Positions 6,521 through 14,401 of a DNA stretch of 15,331 nucleotides are shown in pieces. The position numbers and the translations under genes were made by a program. This stretch comes from CAZUZD01 sp964624465 (GTDB lineage: Bacteria > Planctomycetota > Planctomycetia > Isosphaerales > Isosphaeraceae), in the NCBI GenBank assembly GCA_964624465.1, contig CAZUZD010000135.1:1-15331 (forward strand), in the 5' to 3' direction. The notes under the pieces are model-generated. The model searched no databases and was not told the DNA's origin. It saw only the letters and a list, made by a program, of their open reading frames with translations. Position 1 is the stretch's first letter. Each line of letters begins with the position of its first letter.

Positions 6521-6970
6521 ATGGGACCTGCCGAGATCGTGGCGAGCCTGAAGGAGCTGTGCGAGGAGCAGGGGCCCCGGATCGCGACCGACCGGATCGT
6601 CGACTGGATCGAGTGGCACGGCGGCTACGAGTCGAACGCCGAGCTGATCGCCTTCGCCAAGAAGATGAAGGCCCGGCAGTACGCCCGGCTGCTGTCGTAC
6701 GACGACGCCGAGTCGGGCCTGCGGGTCAAGCGGCTCTGGAGCTTCCGCGACCGTGAGACCGGCGAGCGCTACTACCACGACATCGCCCAGCTCTCCCCCG
6801 AGCGCCGCCGCAAGCTGATCCAGCAATACGCCCGCTTCGCCGAGCAGCTCCGCTCGGTCCGGCGCGCCATGGCCGACTACTTCGCCGGCCAGGACTTCTT
6901 CGACTTCTACGCCGGCGTCGACTCCGACGTCGAGGTCGAGGCCGAAGTGGACCAGCCCGCCACCCGCTGA
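6521..6970 (+). CDS. Conserved-looking hypothetical protein, 149 residues
   Basis: I do not recognise this family. The start at 6521 rests on the GGGGAGG site just upstream. The predicted protein is soluble, without signal peptide or membrane segment, and appears mostly helical. Residues 1-60 are charged (KELCEEQGPRIATDRIVDWI, then NAELIAFAKKMKARQYARLL), the middle has WSFRDRETGERYYHDIAQLS, and 93-122 is a basic amphipathic helix (PERRRKLIQQYARFAEQLRS). The C-terminus is very acidic (DSDVEVEAEVD) before a short PATR end. Codon use is GC-rich like its neighbours, which with the good ribosome-binding site argues for a real gene. It stands alone between a divergent cytochrome gene and a convergent mrr gene, so context gives no functional hint. 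The early helices could be a small helical protein-binding domain, but this is speculation. Confidence 0.75.
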   Translation: MGPAEIVASLKELCEEQGPRIATDRIVDWIEWHGGYESNAELIAFAKKMKARQYARLLSYDDAESGLRVKRLWSFRDRETGERYYHDIAQLSPERRRKLIQQYARFAEQLRSVRRAMADYFAGQDFFDFYAGVDSDVEVEAEVDQPATR

Positions 6971-6984
6971 GCGGGCCCCGCTCA
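6968..6984 (+). terminator. Hairpin spanning the stop codon of the 149-residue ORF
   Basis: TGAGCGG (6968-6974, including the TGA stop) pairs perfectly with CCGCTCA (6978-6984) around the loop GCC, followed by TTCAGGCTCTTC. It is a candidate terminator or 3' stabiliser on the plus strand. Confidence 0.4.
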
Positions 6985-7002
6985 TTCAGGCTCTTCACCG
7001 CG

Positions 7003-7028
7003 ACGCCCCGGCCCACCCGCCGGGGCGT
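7003..7028. terminator. Hairpin between convergent genes, candidate bidirectional terminator
   Basis: ACGCCCCGG (7003-7011) pairs perfectly with CCGGGGCGT (7020-7028) around an 8-base loop. It lies midway between the stop at 6970 and the mrr stop at 7066. There is no T-tract on either side, so it would act as a GC-rich stem-only terminator. Confidence 0.5.
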
Positions 7029-7065
7029 TGGCGTTGAGGCTGCCCCGGGGCGAGATGGGTCGGGC

Positions 7066-7980
7066 TCAGTCCTCGTCCTCGTTGAAGAAGTCGAAGTCGA
7101 CCCGCTTCACGAGGTAGGTGTCGGCCACCGAGACGCCGACGTTGTAGTCGATCATGAGGTCGGCCAAGGTCTCGCCGTCGATCAGGACGACCTTCTTGCC
7201 CTCGATGCGTGTCACGTAGTCCCGGGCCTCGCCGGAGAAGCTCGAGGTGGTCACCAGCACGCCCTTGCGGGCGCGATGGTAATCCATGCTGCCGACGAAG
7301 CCCTGGACGACGGGGCGGCCGACCGTTGCCTCCCAGCGCTTTGCCTGGATGCAGACGACATCGAGTCCGAGCCGGTCCTCGTTGATGATCCCGTCGATCC
7401 CGCCGTCGCCCGTGCCGCCGATCCGCTTCCCGGCGTCGGCCAGCGAGCCGCCGTATCCCATCGCGACGAGCAGTTTGACAACCATCTCCTCGAAGAACCG
7501 CGGTGAGCCGGCCTTCACCCGCTCCAGGAGTTCTTTGGCCAGGGCGTTCCTCAGGCTCTTGTACGCCTCATCGATCAACTCCTTCGGGGTCTTTGTCAGG
7601 CTGACTTCTGGCTCGGTGGCGGAGTCGGGCTGAGCCGACTTGCGCGTGAATTCGATGAACGAGGGATACTGCCGGAGGAACTTCAGGTCGATCTGGCCTG
7701 GCTTCTGATCGAGGGCCTTACGCCCGGCCGGCGAGAGTCTGATAAACCCACGGACCGGGTTCTCCAGGAGCCCGGCCATCTTCATGTGCGTCTTGGCCCA
7801 CGCCACCCGGTTGCTGATGATCGTCTGCTGGCCACTCGGCAGCATCTCGGCCCGTTCGGCGGCCGAAAGTCCGAACCGATCCGCGACTGCACGGGTCACG
7901 TCCCGCATCAGATGGTCCCGGCCATCGGAGACCACTTCGAGGATCGGGAGCATGACTGTCTGAAAATCGGGGATGGCCAC
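7066..7980 (-). CDS. mrr: Mrr-type (type IV) restriction endonuclease
   Basis: The 304-residue protein has the two-domain Mrr layout. Residues 1-90 match the Mrr N-terminal winged-helix domain (MAIPDFQTVMLPILEVVSDG start, LPSGQQTIISNRVAWAKTHM, then GLLENPVRGFIRLS). Residues 160-275 are the Mrr catalytic domain of PD-(D/E)xK type: RFFEEMVVKLLVAMGYGG, GTGDGGIDG (Asp196), then VVCIQAKRW (Gln212-Ala-Lys214), and VLVTTSSFSGEARDY. Mrr enzymes cut DNA carrying foreign methylation and act without their own methylase; none is encoded nearby. The start is the GTG at 7980, without a clear Shine-Dalgarno site, chosen because the family typically begins MAIPDF/Y. Some codons are less GC-biased than in neighbouring genes (for example TTCTTTGG and ACTTCTGGCT on the plus strand), which would fit acquisition by transfer, as is common for restriction genes. 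The C-terminal acidic DFDFFNEDED is unremarkable. Confidence 0.92.
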   Translation of the reverse strand: MAIPDFQTVMLPILEVVSDGRDHLMRDVTRAVADRFGLSAAERAEMLPSGQQTIISNRVAWAKTHMKMAGLLENPVRGFIRLSPAGRKALDQKPGQIDLKFLRQYPSFIEFTRKSAQPDSATEPEVSLTKTPKELIDEAYKSLRNALAKELLERVKAGSPRFFEEMVVKLLVAMGYGGSLADAGKRIGGTGDGGIDGIINEDRLGLDVVCIQAKRWEATVGRPVVQGFVGSMDYHRARKGVLVTTSSFSGEARDYVTRIEGKKVVLIDGETLADLMIDYNVGVSVADTYLVKRVDFDFFNEDED

Positions 7981-8045
7981 GGCGTAGGGACCCGGACAGG
8001 TCGGGGGCGGACGGTCGCCGGACGGGGCGAATCGTCGCTGGGAGC

Positions 8046-8074
8046 ATCATGTGACGGCGGTGGTGGGATCGCAA
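8046..8074 (-). promoter_or_regulatory. Candidate promoter for mrr
   Basis: On the minus strand, TTGCGA (8074-8069) and CATGAT (8051-8046) are separated by 17 bases, each matching four of six consensus positions. It would give a leader of about 60 bases before the GTG at 7980. It lies just beside the candidate trpB promoter, so the two would be divergent. Confidence 0.3.
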
Positions 8075-8097
8075 GGGAGCGGCGCCGGCGCGGTGGC

Positions 8098-8127
8098 TTG
8101 ACCGGTCGGCGCGCCAGTCGCGACAAT
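8098..8127 (+). promoter_or_regulatory. Candidate sigma70-like promoter for trpB
   Basis: TTGACC (8098-8103, five of six to TTGACA) and GACAAT (8122-8127, four of six to TATAAT) are 18 bases apart in the mrr-trpB divergent region. It would give a leader of about 135 bases. I see no short Trp-codon leader peptide, so no classical attenuator is supported. Confidence 0.45.
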
Positions 8128-8268
8128 GATACGGCTGCACTCCGCGGGTCCGGGCGGGTCCCGGCCTGCGAAGCCGGTGTCGAGGCGGGTTCCGGGCGTC
8201 GCGAGCGCGGCCCGGCCGGCTCGGTCCTGCCTTCCGCCGTCTCCCACCTCTCCCGAGGCGATCCTCCG

Positions 8269-9495
<1,227 letters not shown>

Positions 9496-9514
9496 CACGA
9501 TCGAGCCGCCAGGC

Positions 9515-9541
9515 CGGCCCGGGTCCCCGCGACCCGGGCCG
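9515..9541 (+). terminator. Perfect 10-bp hairpin after trpB
   Basis: CGGCCCGGGT (9515-9524) pairs perfectly with ACCCGGGCCG (9532-9541) around a 7-base loop, 20 bases past the trpB stop. No T-tract follows. If it terminates or attenuates, trpB expression would be uncoupled from the downstream genes. Confidence 0.5.
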
Positions 9542-9664
9542 CCGGCGGCGCACGGATCGCGGGGCCGGGCGGACCGGAGTCGCCCCGCCGCGATCGCAAC
9601 GGCTGAGCCCAGGCGGACGGGGTGGGACGCCCTGGACGGCGCACCCTCCCCCCGGAACCCTGCC

Positions 9665-11947
9665 ATGACTGAACCCGGCGATGTCGCCCCGATCCTGATC
9701 CCGCCCCTGGCCCCCGAGGCGCCCGGCCTGTCGCCCGCCCGCGCGATCGGCCTGCGCTGGCTCTACACGGTCACCATCTTCCTGGCCGCGGCGCTGCTGT
9801 TCTGCGTGCAGCCGATGGTCGCCAAGCTGATCCTGCCGCTGCTGGGCGGGTCGCCGGCGGTCTGGAACACGTGCCTCGTCTTCTTCCAGGCGGCCCTGCT
9901 GGCCGGCTACGCGTATGCCCACGCGGCGACGGCGTGGATCGGCCCGCGGCGGCATGCCGTCTGGCACGCGGCCGTCCTGCTGGCGCCCCTGGCCGTGCTG
10001 CCGATCGGCGTGGGGGCCGAGGCGGCGCGTGGGGTGCCGGCCAGCGGCAACCCGAGCCTCTGGCTGCTCGGGTTCCTGACCGTGCTCGTCGGCCTGCCGT
10101 TCTTCGCGGTGGCGACGACCTCGCCGCTGCTCCAGACCTGGTTCGCCCGCACCCGGCACCCGGATGCGCGCGACCCGTACTTTTTGTACGCGGCCAGCAA
10201 CCTGGGCAGCATGCTGGCCCTGCTCGGGTACCCGCTGCTGATCGAGCCGAACCTGCGGCTGGCGACGCAGACCTGGGCCTGGTCGATCGGCTACGCGGCG
10301 CTGGCGGTGCTCACGCTCGCCTGCGCCGCCACGGTCCGCAGCGCCGGCCTGTCGGCCCCGCCGGTCTCGCCGCTGGCCGACGCCACCCCGCGCCCCACGG
10401 CCCGCGACTGGCTCATCTGGATCGGCCTGGCCGCGCTGCCGTCGAGCCTGCTCATGGGCGTGACGACGTACCTGACGACCGACGTGGCGGCGATCCCGCT
10501 GCTCTGGGTGGTGCCGCTGGCGCTGTACCTGCTGTCGTTCATCATCGTGTTCTCGCGGCGGCCGATCCTGCCGCACGCCCTGGTCGTGCGGCTGGCGCCG
10601 ATCGGGGTCGCGATGGTCGTGCTGCTGCTGTGCGTGAAGCTGACGCGGATCGCCTGGGCGCCGTTCCACCTGATCGCCTTCTTCCTGGTCGCCATGCTCT
10701 GCCACGGCGAGCTGGCCCGCCGCCGGCCGCCGGCGCGGGACCTGACGGCGTTCTACCTGGCGCTGTCGCTGGGCGGCGTGCTCGGCGGCCTGTTCAACGC
10801 CCTGCTGGCGCCGCTGGTGTTCACGACCACGCTGGAGTACGACCTGGCGCTGGCGGCATCGGCCCTGGCCCTGCCGCTGGCGGCGGGCGTCGCGGGCCGT
10901 CCCGCGTGGCGGTCCCGGGTGCTCGACCTCGCCGTGCCGGCCGCGCTGGGGGCGGCCCTGGCGCTGACGCTGAAGTTCCTGGAGTCGCGCCCCGACTGGA
11001 ACCCCGAGGCGTGGGGCCTTCGGGCCGCCTTCGGCGTGGCGGCGCTGGTCGCGTATGCCACCGCGGGCCGGCCGGTGCGGATGGCGCTCGCGCTGCTGGC
11101 GATGTTCGCCGCCGGCGTGGTGATCGACGACGGCCGAAGCATCTATCGCAGCCGCGACTTCTTCGGCATCCTCGACGTCCGCAGCTATGGCGCCGGCCCG
11201 TACCGCCAGCTCATGCACGGCAGCACCCTGCACGGCGTCCAGGACCTCAGCCCCTCGATGCGTCGGCAGCCGCTGACGTACTACTTCCGCTCCGGCCCCG
11301 TGGGCGACCTGTTCGCCGCCTTCCACGCCGGCACGTCCCCCCGGTCGGTGGCCATCGTGGGTCTGGGCACGGGCACGACGGCCGCGTACGCCGAGCCCGA
11401 CGAGCGCTGGACGTACTACGAGATCGACCCGGCCGTGGTGCGCGTCGCCCGCGACCCCAACCTGTTCACCTACCTGAGCGACGCCCGCGCCGCCGACCTG
11501 GAGGTCGTGCTGGGCGACGCCCGCCAGCGGCTCCGCGAGGCGCCCGAGCGGGGCTACGGCCTGATGGTCTTCGACGCCTTCAGCTCCGACGCCATCCCCG
11601 TGCACCTCATGACCCGCGAGGCCCTGGCGCTGTACCGCTCGAAGCTCGGCCCGGGCGGCCTGATCGCCTTCCACATCTCGAACCGGTACCTGGAGCTGAC
11701 CGCCCCGCTGGCGCGGCTGGCCAGCGACGCCGGCCTGATCCTGCGGCACCGCTACGACGGCGACATCGACCCCGAGGAGCGGGCCGACGGCAAGCTCAGC
11801 AGCTCGTGGGTCGTGCTCGCCGCCCGCCTGGAGGACCTCGGCCCGATCGCCGACGATCCCCGCTGGCAGCCCGTGCCCTCCGGCCCCGAGACCGCCCTCT
11901 GGACCGACGACTACTCCGACCTGATCCGCTACTTCCACGCCCGCTAG
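9665..11947 (+). CDS. Fused MFS/spermidine-synthase-like membrane protein
   Basis: The 760-residue protein combines an N-terminal multi-spanning membrane region with a C-terminal spermidine-synthase-like Rossmann domain. Hydrophobic helices run from about residue 31 (YTVTIFLAAALLFCVQPMVA, with the family's QPM motif) to about residue 490. The soluble domain starts near 530 and carries VAIVGLGTGTTAAYA (nucleotide-binding loop, about residue 562), TYYEIDPAVVRVA (acidic residue after beta-2), and LMVFDAFSSDAIPVHLMT (about residue 637), as in SpeE-like proteins. The true reaction of such fusions is not established; aminopropyl transfer or another methyltransferase-fold reaction at the membrane are both possible. 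The ATG at 9665 is used, with a weak GGAA 7 bases before it, because upstream codons are not hydrophobic or conserved-looking. It lies between trpB and trpA, 169 and 112 bases from them, on the same strand, but no functional link to tryptophan synthesis is known to me. Confidence 0.9.
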   Translation: MTEPGDVAPILIPPLAPEAPGLSPARAIGLRWLYTVTIFLAAALLFCVQPMVAKLILPLLGGSPAVWNTCLVFFQAALLAGYAYAHAATAWIGPRRHAVWHAAVLLAPLAVLPIGVGAEAARGVPASGNPSLWLLGFLTVLVGLPFFAVATTSPLLQTWFARTRHPDARDPYFLYAASNLGSMLALLGYPLLIEPNLRLATQTWAWSIGYAALAVLTLACAATVRSAGLSAPPVSPLADATPRPTARDWLIWIGLAALPSSLLMGVTTYLTTDVAAIPLLWVVPLALYLLSFIIVFSRRPILPHALVVRLAPIGVAMVVLLLCVKLTRIAWAPFHLIAFFLVAMLCHGELARRRPPARDLTAFYLALSLGGVLGGLFNALLAPLVFTTTLEYDLALAASALALPLAAGVAGRPAWRSRVLDLAVPAALGAALALTLKFLESRPDWNPEAWGLRAAFGVAALVAYATAGRPVRMALALLAMFAAGVVIDDGRSIYRSRDFFGILDVRSYGAGPYRQLMHGSTLHGVQDLSPSMRRQPLTYYFRSGPVGDLFAAFHAGTSPRSVAIVGLGTGTTAAYAEPDERWTYYEIDPAVVRVARDPNLFTYLSDARAADLEVVLGDARQRLREAPERGYGLMVFDAFSSDAIPVHLMTREALALYRSKLGPGGLIAFHISNRYLELTAPLARLASDAGLILRHRYDGDIDPEERADGKLSSSWVVLAARLEDLGPIADDPRWQPVPSGPETALWTDDYSDLIRYFHAR

Positions 11948-12059
11948 GGCGGCTCCCGTCGCGGTGCGCGGTGGCGGCGGGGGGGCACCGACGACTAGAC
12001 TGTGGGGCCCGCGGCCTTGCCGCCGCCGCCCGATCCTCGAACGCGAAGCCAAGAGCACG

Positions 12060-12905
12060 ATGAACCGGATCGACGCCCTGTTCGCCCGCCTCCGCGCCGA
12101 GGGCCGGCGCGCCCTCATGCCGTTCGTCACCGCTGGCGACCCCGACCTGGAGACCACCGCGGCGCTGATCGCCGAGCTGGTCCAGCACCGCGGCGCCGAC
12201 CTGATCGAGATCGGCGTGCCGTACTCCGACCCGATCGCCGACGGCCCGGTGATCTCGGCCAGCTACACCCGCGCCCTGAACCACGGCGTCAAGCTCGCCG
12301 ACATCCTGACCACCATCGCCGGCATCCGAGCCCGGGGCCGCGGCACCGCGGCCGAGTCGGCGCCGCTGGTGACGATGATCGCTTACGCGATCGTGCACCG
12401 GCACGGCGTCGACCGCTACCTCGACGAGGCGGCCGCCGCCGGCGTCGACGGCCTGATCGTGCCCGACCTGCCGGTCGAGGAGTCGGCCGACCTCCGCGCC
12501 CGCATGGACGCCCGCGGCCTGCGCCTGATCCAGCTCGTCACGCCCACCACGCCCCGCGAGCGCGCCCTGGAGATCGCCCGGAACACGACCGGGTTCCTCT
12601 ACTACGTCTCGGTGGCCGGCATCACCGGCGAACGCCGGGAGCTGCCGCCCGAGCTCGGGGAGAACGTCGCCTGGCTGCGCGCCCAGACCGACCTGCCGAT
12701 CTGCATCGGCTTCGGCATCAGCGGCCCCGACCAGGTGCGCCAGCTCGCCCCGGTGGCCGACGGCCTGATCGTCGGCAGCGCCCTGGTGCGACGCCTGGCC
12801 GACGCCGCCAGCCGCCCCCGCGCCGAGGTCATCGACGACATCGGCCGGTTCGTCGCCGAGCTGGCCGCCGCCCTGCCGGCCCCGGATCCGGCCGTGAAGC
12901 CCTGA
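12060..12905 (+). CDS. trpA: Tryptophan synthase alpha subunit
   Basis: TrpA cleaves indole-3-glycerol phosphate to indole and glyceraldehyde-3-phosphate and passes indole to TrpB. The 281-residue protein is a TIM barrel with the family signature LIEIGVPYSDPIADGPVI containing the catalytic pair Glu50 and Asp61 (Glu49 and Asp60 in the enteric enzyme). ALMPFVTAGDPDLETT at residues 18-33 and the phosphate-site blocks YYVSVAGITGER and CIGFGISGPDQV are present. The ATG at 12060 is preferred over in-frame codons upstream because the family starts MxRIxxxFxxL; only a weak AAGAG lies ahead. TAGACT at 11996-12001 could be a -10 box, without a good -35, so trpA may be transcribed with the upstream membrane-protein gene, independently, or both. 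It converges with the mlaD-like gene, with only 7 bases between the stop codons. Confidence 0.97.
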   Translation: MNRIDALFARLRAEGRRALMPFVTAGDPDLETTAALIAELVQHRGADLIEIGVPYSDPIADGPVISASYTRALNHGVKLADILTTIAGIRARGRGTAAESAPLVTMIAYAIVHRHGVDRYLDEAAAAGVDGLIVPDLPVEESADLRARMDARGLRLIQLVTPTTPRERALEIARNTTGFLYYVSVAGITGERRELPPELGENVAWLRAQTDLPICIGFGISGPDQVRQLAPVADGLIVGSALVRRLADAASRPRAEVIDDIGRFVAELAAALPAPDPAVKP

Positions 12906-12912
12906 GCCGCGT

Positions 12913-14037
12913 TCAGCCCTGGGGCGTGAACAGCACCAGCTCGACCCGCCGCGCCGGCGTGCCCTCGGCCGCCGGTGCGGGCGTCAGCTCGGGCGGCAGC
13001 GGCCGGGTGCCCAGGCCGATGGTGGCGCACTTGCGGCTCCGGAACCAGCCGAGCCGCAGCAGGCTGTGCTGGGCCGAGAGGTAGTCGCGCACGGCCTCGG
13101 CCTGCTCGGTGGTCAGGATCCGGGCCCGGGTCTCGTCGGACGGGCCGTCGGCGGTGGCGGCGATGACCAGCTCGGTGGCGTCGGGCCAGCGGCGGCCGAC
13201 GAACCAGTGCGCGAAGCCGTCCAGCCGGCCCCGGCCCGCCACCGTGAGCCGCGCCGTGCCGGGCTCGAACAGCTCGTCGGCGGCGAACGTGCGGACCTCG
13301 CGCGCCGCCTCGGGCCGGTACAGCACGCGGTCGGCGTCCTCGAAGCCGCGGTCGCGGAAGTAGCCGCTCAGGGGCCAGAGGCCCTTCATCGCGGCCAGGT
13401 TGTCGTCGAGCGACACCACCGCCTTCTCCCCGCGCTCGCCCAGGCTCAGCAGCCGGCGGTACGCCTCGTCGTCCTGCACGAGCTTGCCCAGGGTGCCCTC
13501 GCCGCGCTCGACCTTGCCGGCGATCGCCCCGAGCGCCGCCAGGCCGGCCTCGGCCTGGGTCACGGCGGCGTCGAGCCGGCCCAGGGTGCCCCGGGCCGAT
13601 TGCACCAGGTCGGCCAGCTCCACCGGCGGCTCGGTACGCAGGGTGCCGCCGTCGGGCAAGGGGGCGGCGCCGGGGGAGCCGGGATCGATCTCAATGACGC
13701 GGGCCCCGACCACCCCCTGGCTGGCGATCCGCGCCACGGCGTCGGCCCGGAGCAGGGGCTGGAGCCGCGCATCGAGCCGGAGCACGACCGTCACCGGCGC
13801 CCCGGGGGCCGTCGGCGGCTCGACGGCGGCGACCACGCCGGCATCGAGCCCCTGGAGCCGCACCTTGTCTCCGGCGGCCAGGCCGCCCACCCGGGGGAAC
13901 TCGGCTCGGGCCCGCACCGTTGGCTGCCACTGCCAGTGCCGCCGCGCCACCAGCGTGGCCCCATAGCCCCCGACCCCCAGCAGCGCCAGCGCCGCCACCA
14001 GGTTCAGGATCGCCCGCGTCGGTCCGATCTCGCGCAT
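12913..14037 (-). CDS. MlaD/MCE-family lipid-transport protein with OmpA-like C-terminal domain
   Basis: The 374-residue protein has an N-terminal membrane anchor (residues 8-30, AILNLVAALALLGVGGYGAT), an MCE/MlaD domain at about 41-119 (FPRVGGLAAGDKVRLQGLDA, then SQGVVGARVIEID), and a helical stretch at 137-235 with the family blocks GEGTLGKLVQDDEAYRRLL and WPLSGYFRDRG. Residues 250-374 resemble an OmpA-like domain: FEPGTARLTVAGRGRLDGFA, TELVIAATADG, ILTTEQAEAVRDYL and a final RRVELVLF. MCE proteins hold the lipid of an ABC-type envelope transporter; OmpA-like domains bind peptidoglycan, so this one may also be tethered to the wall. The ATG at 14037 is chosen over one at 14163 because GAGAGGT lies 8 bases upstream and the membrane anchor follows at once. 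A TATGAT at 14125-14120 could be its -10. It shares strand with the mlaE-like gene, 364 bases downstream of that gene's stop. Confidence 0.88.
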   Translation of the reverse strand: MREIGPTRAILNLVAALALLGVGGYGATLVARRHWQWQPTVRARAEFPRVGGLAAGDKVRLQGLDAGVVAAVEPPTAPGAPVTVVLRLDARLQPLLRADAVARIASQGVVGARVIEIDPGSPGAAPLPDGGTLRTEPPVELADLVQSARGTLGRLDAAVTQAEAGLAALGAIAGKVERGEGTLGKLVQDDEAYRRLLSLGERGEKAVVSLDDNLAAMKGLWPLSGYFRDRGFEDADRVLYRPEAAREVRTFAADELFEPGTARLTVAGRGRLDGFAHWFVGRRWPDATELVIAATADGPSDETRARILTTEQAEAVRDYLSAQHSLLRLGWFRSRKCATIGLGTRPLPPELTPAPAAEGTPARRVELVLFTPQG

Positions 14038-14044
14038 CGCCGGG

Positions 14045-14051
14045 ACCTCTC
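14045..14051 (-). promoter_or_regulatory. Ribosome-binding site fixing the mlaD-like start
   Basis: GAGAGGT on the minus strand (14051-14045) lies just before the ATG at 14037, with 8 bases from its AGAGG core. The alternative upstream ATG at 14163 has no comparable site and would add 42 Arg-rich residues ahead of the membrane anchor. Confidence 0.6.
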
Positions 14052-14200
14052 GCTCGGGGGCACTTCGTCCCTCGGATGTTCGCCGCCGCCGCCCGATCCT
14101 TGAATCGGATCGTCCCTTCATCATAGGGGGGCGATCCAGACCCCCGCACGCCCGACCTGTCACGGATCGCGATCCAACCTGAGAATGGGCCTTTTCGTCG

Positions 14201-14226
14201 GGCGGATCCGCGGAGCGTCATCCGCC
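14201..14226 (-). repeat. REP-like 26-base palindrome, copy B (inverted)
   Basis: Read on the minus strand it has GGCGGATGA, centre CGCTCCGC, then GGATCCGCC, followed by CGACGAA. It differs from copies A and C at one or two positions and is in opposite orientation to copy C, 125 bases away. Confidence 0.75.
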
Positions 14227-14340
14227 GGGCCCACAGGGGAAACCCCTCGATCGGCCCATTGGCCGGGTCACGCGGCCCGCATCGGGCCCGCAGGGGAAGC
14301 CGCACGATGCGCCCCTCGGGCGGGTCACGCGGCAGCTCAC
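14227..14340 (+). repeat. Two tandem 57-base units between inverted REP-like elements
   Basis: Unit 1 (14227-14283) starts GGGCCCACAGGGGAAACC and unit 2 (14284-14340) starts GGGCCCGCAGGGGAAGCC; both carry CGGGTCACGCGGC at the same offset. By hand alignment 41 of the first 50 bases match, and the last 7 diverge. Confidence 0.75.
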
Positions 14341-14351
14341 CGACCCATCGC

Positions 14352-14377
14352 GGCGGATGACGCTCCGCTGGTCCGCC
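14352..14377 (+). repeat. REP-like 26-base palindrome, copy C
   Basis: GGCGGATGA, centre CGCTCCGC, then TGGTCCGCC, followed by CGACGAA as on the outer side of copy B. It lies just 3' of the mlaE-like gene's stop on that gene's strand. Confidence 0.75.
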
Positions 14378-14401
14378 CGACGAATCCGGATGCAGAGTCC
14401 G

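Larger units (their letters stand above)
14038..14401. other. Non-coding gap inside the mlaE-mlaD gene pair, holding repeats
   Basis: These 364 bases separate two genes of one transporter that are normally adjacent. They hold the ribosome-binding site and a possible -10 (14125-14120) for the mlaD-like gene, then an inverted pair of REP-like palindromes (14201-14226 and 14352-14377) enclosing a 57-base tandem duplication (14227-14340). No gene is seen on either strand. Confidence 0.75.

Noticed and set aside
8135..8268. Possible trp attenuator or leader peptide ahead of trpB
   Set aside because: No short frame with tandem Trp codons and no clear alternative terminator/antiterminator pair were seen in the leader.
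14037..14163. Upstream ATG at 14163 as the start of the mlaD-like gene
   Set aside because: It would add 42 Arg-rich residues before the membrane anchor and lacks a ribosome-binding site, while the ATG at 14037 has GAGAGGT upstream.
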